Assembly (NCBI GenBank): GCA_035549615.1
Contig: DASZQO010000263.1
Coordinates: 1-12,848 of the forward strand
DNA length: 12,848 bases
Direction of reading: 5' to 3'
From: JAKAWQ01 sp035549615
GTDB lineage: Bacteria > Pseudomonadota > Alphaproteobacteria > Acetobacterales > Acetobacteraceae
The notes beneath the pieces were generated by a model. The model searched no databases. It saw only the letters and a program-made list of their open reading frames with translations, and had not been told where the DNA came from. Numbering within the stretch: position 1 is the first letter of the stretch; the number at the start of each line of letters is the position of its first letter. Below, one piece after another: positions 6,698-12,848 of the stretch. A program made the translations under genes and the position numbers.

Positions 6698-7444
6698 ATG
6701 AGTGACCAAGTCGTCTTGATCACCGGCGGCCTGACCGGCATCGGCCGCGCCACCGCTCTTGCTTTCGCCAGGGAAGGCGCGCGCATCGTCGTTTCCGGCC
6801 GCAGGGAGGCGGACGGGAGAGACTTCGAGACAGAGCTGCGCAATCTCGGCGCGAATGCCGCCTTCATCAAGGCCGATGTCCGCCATGATGACGAGGTCCG
6901 CAAGCTGATCGACGAAACCGTGGCCCGTTTCGGGCGGATCGATGCTGCCGTCAACAATGCCGGCACCGAAGGTGAGCCTGGCCTCATCGTCGACCAAACC
7001 AGGGAAAGCTACGCGGCCACCTTCGAAACCAACGTGCTGGGCACGCTGCTCAGCATGAAGCACGAGCTGCGCGTCATGCAGGCGCAGGGCCAAGGCAACA
7101 TCGTCAATATCTCGTCGACCTACGGTCATGAAGGGGCCGCCGGCGCGTCGGTCTATGCCGGCAGCAAGCACGCGGTCGAAGGCCTCACCAAGTCCGCCGC
7201 GCTGGAGAGTGCTGCGTCCGGCGTGCGCGTCAATGCCATCGCGCCCGGCCCGACCAATACCGACATGCTCGACCGCTTCACCCGCAATCAGGAGAACAAG
7301 TCTGCCCTGATGGCGAAGGTTCCGCTCGGTCGTCTCGGCAAGCCCGACGAGATCGCCCGTGCGATCCTCTTCCTTGCCTCGGATGCCGCCTCGTTCATGA
7401 CCGGCCAGATCGTGACGGTGGATGGCGGCAAGACAGCAGGCTGA
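6698..7444 (+). CDS. Short-chain dehydrogenase/reductase, first gene of the LysR-linked run
   Basis: A 248-residue classical SDR of FabG/glucose dehydrogenase type. It shows TGGLTGIG (9-16), NNAG (86-89), catalytic S140, Y153 and K157 (YAGSK), and the C-terminal FMTGQIVTVDGG typical of this group. Basic residues R35 and R36 after the second strand suggest NADP(H) preference, an inference. The ATG at 6698 was chosen because GAGGA lies 8 bp upstream and the protein then starts MSDQVVLITGG; an in-frame ATG at 6641 would add 19 non-family residues. It is divergent from lysR and followed after 93 bp by a second SDR, so it is the likely first target of the regulator. The substrate is unknown. Confidence 0.92.
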   Translation: MSDQVVLITGGLTGIGRATALAFAREGARIVVSGRREADGRDFETELRNLGANAAFIKADVRHDDEVRKLIDETVARFGRIDAAVNNAGTEGEPGLIVDQTRESYAATFETNVLGTLLSMKHELRVMQAQGQGNIVNISSTYGHEGAAGASVYAGSKHAVEGLTKSAALESAASGVRVNAIAPGPTNTDMLDRFTRNQENKSALMAKVPLGRLGKPDEIARAILFLASDAASFMTGQIVTVDGGKTAG

Positions 7445-7537
7445 TCGCTCGCACGCTTAAGGCGCGTGGCGTCCTGCTTCCGCAACATGAGTGCCGGACT
7501 CCGAAAGACCGAACACATCGCAAAAGGAAACGAAGCC

Positions 7538-8284
7538 ATGTTCACGCTCTCAGGAAAGACCGCGCTCGTCACCGGCGCTTCCCGCGGCATCGGCCGCGCC
7601 AGCGCATTGGCACTCGCCGGGGCGGGCGCGCAGGTGCTCGTCCATTACAGCCGCGGGGCGGCCGAGGCCGAAGAGGTGGCGAGGGAAATCCGCAGCCTTG
7701 GCGGTCGCGCGGACACGCTCACCGCCGATCTCTCGGCGGCGGACGCGCCGCACAAGCTCGCCAGGCAGGTGCGCGGCATTGTTGGCGACCGCCTGGATGT
7801 CTTGGTCGCCAATGCCGGGGTGTCGAAAGCGGCCATCATCGAGGAAACCACGGTCGAGGATTTCGACCGACTCTTCGCCATCAATGTCCGCGCCCCCTTC
7901 TTCCTGGTGCAGCAGCTCCTGCCGATCCTCGGCAATGGCAGCAGCATCGTTCTGCTCTCTTCGCTCGCCGCGCACGCCGTTGTCGGCGCGATTCCCGCCT
8001 ATTCCGCAACCAAGGGCGCGATCGATACCCTGGTCAAGCACTTCGCCGCCGCGTTGGGCGAGCGCGGTATCCGGGTCAATGCCGTCGCTCCCGGCATCGT
8101 CGCGACGGAAATGTCGAACTTCACGAAGACGGACGCGGGCCGGGAATATGCGCTCGGCATTCAGGCCGTGAAACGCCTCGCGCAGCCGGAAGATCTCGGT
8201 GGCGTGGTCGCCTTCCTTGCCTCTGACGATGCGCGCTGGATCAACGGCGATACGATCCGGGTCGATGGCGGCTCGAAATTGTGA
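7538..8284 (+). CDS. Short-chain dehydrogenase/reductase, second gene of the run
   Basis: Another 248-residue classical SDR, with TGASRGIG (12-19), NAG (92-94, Ala91 replacing the first Asn), catalytic S142, YSATK with Y155 and K159, and the C-terminal INGDTIRVDGG. It differs clearly from its upstream neighbour, so this is not a recent tandem duplication. HYSRG after the second strand is common in NADP(H)-linked members such as FabG relatives. The ATG at 7538 has AAGGA about 10 bp upstream and starts MFTLSGKTALVTGASRG; an upstream in-frame ATG at 7466 would add 24 residues of non-family sequence. It is followed after 83 bp by the SnoaL-like gene. The specific reaction is not identifiable. Confidence 0.92.
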   Translation: MFTLSGKTALVTGASRGIGRASALALAGAGAQVLVHYSRGAAEAEEVAREIRSLGGRADTLTADLSAADAPHKLARQVRGIVGDRLDVLVANAGVSKAAIIEETTVEDFDRLFAINVRAPFFLVQQLLPILGNGSSIVLLSSLAAHAVVGAIPAYSATKGAIDTLVKHFAAALGERGIRVNAVAPGIVATEMSNFTKTDAGREYALGIQAVKRLAQPEDLGGVVAFLASDDARWINGDTIRVDGGSKL

Positions 8285-8367
8285 GCGCTTCCCTGGCATG
8301 AACGCAAGCCCGTGAATCCCCCCGCTTTCCGGCTTCACCATCCGGAAGGAAACAAACGGAGGATCCG

Positions 8368-8769
8368 ATGACCGTGACCACCCCCGAGCAGAACAAGGTG
8401 CTCGTGCTCGAAGCCTTCGACGCGCTCTTCAACAAGCGGGATTATGATGCGGCGGCCCGCTTCTGGTCGGACAAATATATCCAGCACAGCGCGCATATCG
8501 AACCAGGCCGCGAGGGGCTCTTCGCCCTCGTGCGCAGCCTCCCCGACAGCCTCCGCTACGAGCACGGCATAGTCCTCGCGGAGGGCAACCACGTCTGCGT
8601 GCACGGACGCTTCTCGGGCAACGGGCGCCCCATCGCGTTCATCGCCGCCGATATCCTCCGGATCGAGGATGGGCGCCTCGCCGAACATTGGGACGTGCTC
8701 CAGGACGAAGCGACCAGGGCGCAATCGAGAAGCGGCCTGCCCATGTTCGGGGATCGCTTTCCCGGCTGA
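8368..8769 (+). CDS. SnoaL-like/NTF2-fold protein
   Basis: A 133-residue protein of the SnoaL-like, NTF2-fold type. Typical features are the N-terminal helix pair ending in YIQHS (37-41), the strand GNHVCVHGRFSG (73-84) and DILRIEDGRLAEHWDVLQ (95-112). Relatives include predicted aldol-condensing enzymes, isomerases and proteins of no known activity. GGAGGA sits 4 bp before the ATG. It ends the plus-strand run behind two dehydrogenases and converges with the large surface-protein gene 51 bp away. A role in the same small-molecule pathway is inferred only from position. Confidence 0.85.
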   Translation: MTVTTPEQNKVLVLEAFDALFNKRDYDAAARFWSDKYIQHSAHIEPGREGLFALVRSLPDSLRYEHGIVLAEGNHVCVHGRFSGNGRPIAFIAADILRIEDGRLAEHWDVLQDEATRAQSRSGLPMFGDRFPG

Positions 8770-8820
8770 TCCCTCTTTTTGGACGTCCGTCCTGGCGTGA
8801 GCCCACGACTCGGGCGCCCC

Positions 8821-11800
8821 TCACTGGATGAAGATTTCAACGCGTCTGTTCTGCGCCTCACGGACACCCGGCCCGGTCGGAACAAGAAGATGCGTCTCGC
8901 CAAAACCGTGAATGGCGATCACGCTGGAAGGAACCCCGTCGCGCACGAGCTCCTCGGCAACCGCCCGGGCCCGGCGAACGGAAAGACCTTGATTGTAGCT
9001 TGGGCTTCCCGAAGTATCCGTATAACCATTCACCGTGATGCGGGTGTAGCGTACGCTTGTGGAGGCGGCGGCCGCGTTGGCGATCACTTGCCGCGCGCGA
9101 TCGGTCAGGCTCGCATCATCCCAATCGAAGAACACCAGATAGGAACGCACGGGGGAAGGCACCGGCGCCGCCACCGGCGCCGGCACGGCAGGCGGCGGCG
9201 CGCCGAAGGAAAGCCGCAGCCCGCCATTGAGCACCCAGCCGCGAAAACCGCCATCATTGGCGACATTGCTCTGCCAGGCGGCGTCACCGTAAATGGCGAC
9301 GCGCCGGCTCAAGGTTCCGGTGATACCCCCGCCAACCTGCAGCGCCGTGCCGGGCGTTCCTGTCCCGAAAGGAATCCCGCTCAGTACGACATCGGAGGAG
9401 CCGCCGATGCCCTGCAGCAGGTTGGCCTTGAAATAGGGCGTGAAGAGCATGCCATTGTCGTTCTCGAATGGCCGCTTCAGCCGGAAGCCCAGGCGGAGAA
9501 CGCCCTGGTTGGGGTTGCCCATATCGACATCGATGCCATCCACATCGGTGCGGCTGGGAAAGTTCAGATGCTGAAAGACCAGCTGCGCCTGAGGCTCGAA
9601 AGACAAATGTTGCCATGGCAGCGCGAATGGAATGCCGGCCTCGATGGAGGCCGCGACCGAAGTGCCGTTGATGCCGGTGGTCTCGCCACGGTCCGCCGTG
9701 GTGTAGCGCCCGTCGAACATGCCGCCCATGGCGATGCCGTCGACATACCACCCGGAATGATCCTGCCATGTCGCAATGCCGGCGACGCTCTCCGTATTGA
9801 AGAGCGCCTTGCTCTCTCCGTCGATCGCGGAAGGCTGCATCCAGAGCCGTCCGAGGGTGCCGGCAAGGCCCACGCGGAGCGTGCCGTCATCGTTGCGGAT
9901 TGGCATCCCGTTGGCACCGAACTGAACGGCGCTGTAGTCGAGGCTGAAATTATACCCGAAGGCCTGGAAGCTGCGGTTGGTGGTGTAGTTGAGGAGCCCG
10001 CCATAAACGCGCACGAACGTTTCGGCCTCCGGATTATAGCCGAGGGTCTGGTCATCGCGGATTTCCCCAAGTCTCCGGTGCAGGCTGTCGATATCGAGGA
10101 AATTGGTCTCGAAGAGCGCGCGCGCCGTCGAGAGATAGGCGGGGACCTGGGGCGCGACCTCGGGGCGCGAGTCCGCTGGGAAGGGCGGATCCCCCGCTGA
10201 CGGGCCGGGATCGGGCGGGATTTGGTCGGGCAGTGTCGGCGGCGGGAGCGGCTCTTCCGGGACGGTGGTAGAGGGCGGCGTCGTGGTCGGAGGTGTCGTG
10301 CTCGGAGGTGTCGTGGTCGGCGGTGTCGTGGTCGGGGGTGTCGGTTCGGGGGGAACCACGCCGCCGGGATCGACATAAGCGCTTTGCAGCCGGTAGTCCC
10401 AGTGCGTGGCGGGGCTGCCTGCAAGTGTCTGGGCGGGGGTGGCAGCGCCAAAGGGCGCGCCGGGACCATAGGCGTTGAGATGGTACGCGAAGGGCGTGCC
10501 GCCGGTGATATAGCCGTCCGGAAGGGTGAAGGCGCCAGCGGTGGAGCTGCCGGCCACCTGGATGACGGAGATGCCGTCCGCGGGATCGGGCACGCCGGTG
10601 AAGGAGGTGATGGCGCCGTCGCCGCCGGCATTGACGATCTCGATCGTGGTGGTGCCGCCGGCATTGCCCTGCACGAGCAGCCGGTCAGTGAACTGGTTTG
10701 AGAGCGGTCCTCCCGCATTCAGCAGGGTGTTGAGGGAGATGACGCCGCGATTGCCGCTGTAATTGCTGTTCACCGTGAGCGTTTTGAAGGCGCCATCCGC
10801 GGCGGGCGGGGTGAAATCGATCCGGCTTCCATTGTTGGCGAGTGCGGTGACGTTGGACGAGCCGGTCATCGTCCAGGTGGTCTCGTCATTCAGCGAGACG
10901 TTCGAGCTGCTGCCGGAATCCGTGAGGATGGCGCCGGTAAGCTGCGAGGTAGCGGCATCCAGGGCAACGGTGGCGGGCGCGAGGGTGCTGAGCAGCAGGC
11001 CGTTATTGCCGATGACACTCGACCCGTTCACGATGATATTCGCGCGGGTGCCCTGGATCCGGAACGCATCCTCCGCCGAGCGGATCGCAGCGGAGCCGAT
11101 CTGCAACATGTTCGTCGCCCCCGCCGATCCTTGCGTGAGAAAACCGTAGCTGCCCGCGCCAGTGGTCGTGACGCTGCCGCCATTGATCGTAAGCGCGCCG
11201 CCGTTCTGAATGATGCCGCCCGGCGCCGAGGCACCGGACGTCTGAGTGATGATGTTCGTCGCGCTGATCGTGCCGCCGGAGGCATTGAAGCCCGCGGATC
11301 CGGCCCCCGTCGTGGTGACCTTGCCGCCGCCGTTCAGCGAGACCGTGCCGCTGCTATCCGCATCGACGGCGGCTCCGTTGGCCCCGCTCGTGGAGACGGT
11401 GACGCTGCCGATCGCGGTGATGGCGCTGTTGCTGCCGGTCGCCTGGAGTCCCAAGGCGCCGCTGCCGCCGGTGCTGACGCTGGTGCCCGCGCCCAGCGTC
11501 ACCGTTCCCGCGGTGTCCGCCCTGGCGCCAACGCCGCTCGTGCTCGCCGGGACAGAGATGGTCACGCCATCCGCGGTGAGCATGCTGCCGGCGCCGCTCG
11601 CCACCACTGCCCGCTCGTTTGCTGAATTCGAGGGCATGGTGACACTGCCGCCGGAGAGTGTCACTGCGCCGCTGTTCATCGCCTCGGCGCCGATATCATT
11701 GCCCGTGCCGGCCACCGTGATCGTGGTGCCCTGATACGCCGTGAGCGTGCCGGAATTGGCCAGCACTCCCACTTTGCTGCCGCCGCTGCCGGTCATCGAG

Positions 11801-12702
11801 ATGGTGCTGTCCGTCAAGGTCACCTGGCCATTGCTGAGCGCCCTGGCCCCGACGGACGCATCACCCCCGGCGAAATTCACCGTCGTCCTGGTCGCGCTCA
11901 GCGTGCTCGGCGTGCCATTGGTTGCCTGCCCGTCCGCCTGCAGGGCCGTCGTGCCGCCGCCATTGGCCCTGATATTGACCGTGCCATCGGTGAGCTGAAC
12001 ATTCGCCCCGAGCGTGGCGCGCGCCGCGGAATCATTGCCGCCGCTGCTGTTCAACGTGATTGTGATATTGTTCCCTTCGATCTCGCTGCCGGCTCCCGTC
12101 GCGAACAGGGCCCTGTTGCCGCCGCCGCCGAGGAGATTGACCTCGGTGCCGTCATCCAGAACGATCTTGCCGCCGTTCTGGGCGACGGCGGCCGTCGCCC
12201 CGCCATTCGGGGCGTTCAAGATGACTTGGCCTGTCTGAGCCGTAATTGTGCTGCCGCTCCCGTCGGCGAGCAGCAAGGTCGCGCCACCCTGGCTTGTTGT
12301 GATGGTCGTCGCCGAGCCTGTGAAGTTTATGGCGCCCCCCCCTTGCGCCGTCACGCCGGCGCTGAACGTCCCGCCGGGCGGTGGGAGGTACGGGATATTG
12401 ATGGTGACACCATTGATTGTCACCACGGCGGTCGAGGACGAAATGATCCAGCTCGGCGCGCTCGGGGCGGAGACGGCGCAGGAGCCCGAACTGACATTCA
12501 CCAACTGTCCACCCCCGACGCTGCTGCTCCCGCACGATTGCGCCTGGGCAATAGAAATATCGCCGGGTGCGAGGAGAGAAACGAGGGCCGAGAAAAGGAA
12601 AAAGAACGACCCCGGCCGGATGCGAGAAAGGATCGCTACCAGCCAGGCTTTCTCACGCACCCTTTTTGTTGCCACGGCGTGTCTCCCGGCCGTTGGCGTC
12701 AT
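8821..12702 (-). CDS. Autotransporter with passenger repeats, barrel and C-terminal OmpA domain
   Basis: The 1293-residue protein has: an extended signal region (about 1-55, hydrophobic core 32-45, ending near AQAQ); a Gly/Ser/Thr/Ala-rich passenger (57-640) built of about 26-residue repeats; a pertactin-like segment (640-770, with TLTVNSNYSGNRGVISLNT and TDRLLVQGNAGGTTTIEI); a Pro/Thr linker (781-850); an autotransporter-type beta barrel (about 889-1166, last strand GWVLNGGLRLSF); an Ala/Pro linker (1167-1186); and an OmpA-like domain (1187-1293) with D1229 and R1244 at the peptidoglycan-binding positions (GYTD, LSVRRARAV). Autotransporter barrels normally end the protein, so the appended OmpA domain is unusual, though it would lie correctly in the periplasm. 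Two cysteines (57, 75) mark the mature N terminus. The ATG at 12702 lacks a ribosome binding site; GTG at 12675 has GGGAGA 6 bp upstream and may be the real start. Confidence 0.9.
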   Translation of the reverse strand: MTPTAGRHAVATKRVREKAWLVAILSRIRPGSFFFLFSALVSLLAPGDISIAQAQSCGSSSVGGGQLVNVSSGSCAVSAPSAPSWIISSSTAVVTINGVTINIPYLPPPGGTFSAGVTAQGGGAINFTGSATTITTSQGGATLLLADGSGSTITAQTGQVILNAPNGGATAAVAQNGGKIVLDDGTEVNLLGGGGNRALFATGAGSEIEGNNITITLNSSGGNDSAARATLGANVQLTDGTVNIRANGGGTTALQADGQATNGTPSTLSATRTTVNFAGGDASVGARALSNGQVTLTDSTISMTGSGGSKVGVLANSGTLTAYQGTTITVAGTGNDIGAEAMNSGAVTLSGGSVTMPSNSANERAVVASGAGSMLTADGVTISVPASTSGVGARADTAGTVTLGAGTSVSTGGSGALGLQATGSNSAITAIGSVTVSTSGANGAAVDADSSGTVSLNGGGKVTTTGAGSAGFNASGGTISATNIITQTSGASAPGGIIQNGGALTINGGSVTTTGAGSYGFLTQGSAGATNMLQIGSAAIRSAEDAFRIQGTRANIIVNGSSVIGNNGLLLSTLAPATVALDAATSQLTGAILTDSGSSSNVSLNDETTWTMTGSSNVTALANNGSRIDFTPPAADGAFKTLTVNSNYSGNRGVISLNTLLNAGGPLSNQFTDRLLVQGNAGGTTTIEIVNAGGDGAITSFTGVPDPADGISVIQVAGSSTAGAFTLPDGYITGGTPFAYHLNAYGPGAPFGAATPAQTLAGSPATHWDYRLQSAYVDPGGVVPPEPTPPTTTPPTTTPPSTTPPTTTPPSTTVPEEPLPPPTLPDQIPPDPGPSAGDPPFPADSRPEVAPQVPAYLSTARALFETNFLDIDSLHRRLGEIRDDQTLGYNPEAETFVRVYGGLLNYTTNRSFQAFGYNFSLDYSAVQFGANGMPIRNDDGTLRVGLAGTLGRLWMQPSAIDGESKALFNTESVAGIATWQDHSGWYVDGIAMGGMFDGRYTTADRGETTGINGTSVAASIEAGIPFALPWQHLSFEPQAQLVFQHLNFPSRTDVDGIDVDMGNPNQGVLRLGFRLKRPFENDNGMLFTPYFKANLLQGIGGSSDVVLSGIPFGTGTPGTALQVGGGITGTLSRRVAIYGDAAWQSNVANDGGFRGWVLNGGLRLSFGAPPPAVPAPVAAPVPSPVRSYLVFFDWDDASLTDRARQVIANAAAASTSVRYTRITVNGYTDTSGSPSYNQGLSVRRARAVAEELVRDGVPSSVIAIHGFGETHLLVPTGPGVREAQNRRVEIFIQ
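10261..10344 (-). repeat. 15-bp tandem repeat encoding a Pro/Thr linker
   Basis: About five units of 15 bp (TCGTGGTCGGAGGTG-like on the plus strand) encode TTTPP and STTPP pentapeptides at residues 787-814 of the surface protein. The units differ by one or two bases. Because 15 is a multiple of three, copy-number changes would keep the frame. Confidence 0.75.
11068..12201 (-). repeat. Region coding for about 26-residue passenger repeats
   Basis: Residues about 168-545 divide into roughly 13 degenerate units. Examples start at residues 285 (GARALSNGQVTLTDST), 338 (GAEAMNSGAVTLSGGS), 392 (GARADTAGTVTLGAGT), 445 (AVDADSSGTVSLNGGG) and 496 (GIIQNGGALTINGGS). Each has a small-residue start, a Gly, a VTL-like strand, a second short strand and a Gly/Ser/Thr turn, as expected for a right-handed beta-helix. 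Confidence 0.6.
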
Positions 12703-12715
12703 GGACGCAGTTGGT

Positions 12716-12744
12716 AGCTAACACCTTCCGTTTTCAGAATTCAA
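12716..12744 (-). promoter_or_regulatory. Possible promoter of the surface-protein gene
   Basis: On the minus strand TTGAAT (12739-12744) and TTAGCT (12716-12721) are 17 bp apart. Transcription would begin near 12709, only about 7 bp from the ATG at 12702 but about 34 bp from the GTG at 12675, which favours the GTG. The inverted repeat TTCAA-CGAAA-TTGAA (12740-12754) overlaps the -35 box and might be an operator. I see nothing else between 12755 and the window end. Confidence 0.3.
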
Positions 12745-12848
12745 CGAAATTGAAGAGACCCAGAAAGGAATATCAAAAAGTCCCTGCTTCACTCCACGGT
12801 TCTGCCCTGCCATTTCGAGGGCGGTATCTTCAGAATCCAGGAAATGAC

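Noticed and set aside
7550..8341. A 263-codon minus-strand frame antisense to the second dehydrogenase of the LysR-linked run
   Set aside because: The plus strand carries a complete SDR with all catalytic motifs; the antisense frame shows none.
8779..10200. A 473-codon plus-strand frame opposite the OmpA/barrel region
   Set aside because: It is antisense to a protein with recognisable barrel and OmpA motifs, and has no domain of its own.
12535..12540. Cys57 of the surface protein as a lipoprotein attachment site
   Set aside because: The residues before it (AQS) lack the required Leu-type residue of a lipobox and the signal is long; it looks like an ordinary signal peptidase I substrate.

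Overview
The window is GC-rich bacterial DNA with dense genes on both strands. Codon use favours GCC, ATC, CTC and CGC. The gene families (AmpD beside a DjlA-type chaperone, HyuA, short-chain dehydrogenases, LysR, and an autotransporter with an OmpA domain) point to a Gram-negative alphaproteobacterium. The A/T-rich intergenic block near 2.7-3.0 kb resembles low-GC intergenic elements I remember from Acetobacteraceae. That is recollection, so the family assignment is tentative. I see no phage, IS element, CRISPR array, tRNA or rRNA gene.

Layout: (1) 1-1244, minus strand, the first 414 codons of a HyuA-type hydantoinase/5-oxoprolinase subunit, cut by the window edge. (2) 1395-2198, plus strand, a DjlA-like membrane J-protein with a TerB-like region. 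(3) 2199-3173, a long intergenic stretch holding a 45-residue lipoprotein gene on the minus strand, an A/T-rich imperfect palindrome of about 270 bp, and several perfect stem-loops. (4) 3174-5549, plus strand, a cytoplasmic AmpD-type amidase, a PEP mutase/isocitrate lyase-family enzyme and a short-chain dehydrogenase, all closely spaced. (5) 5574-6515, minus strand, a LysR regulator, divergent from a plus-strand run of two more dehydrogenases and a SnoaL/NTF2-like protein (6698-8769). The divergent gap carries two perfect dyads, one of them with the LysR T-N11-A geometry. (6) 8821-12702, minus strand, a 1293-residue surface protein that joins a repeat-rich autotransporter passenger, a Pro/Thr linker, an autotransporter-type barrel and a C-terminal OmpA-like peptidoglycan-binding domain.

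How the parts may work together: the LysR protein probably controls the divergent dehydrogenase-dehydrogenase-SnoaL run, and perhaps itself, in the oxidation or reduction of an unknown small hydroxy or keto compound. AmpD recycles peptidoglycan fragments in the cytoplasm, and the OmpA-like domain of the large surface protein should grip peptidoglycan from the outer membrane. The most unusual item is that autotransporter-OmpA fusion, because an autotransporter barrel is normally the extreme C terminus. The second is the palindromic intergenic element. I do not see a clearly new multigene defence or biosynthetic system.
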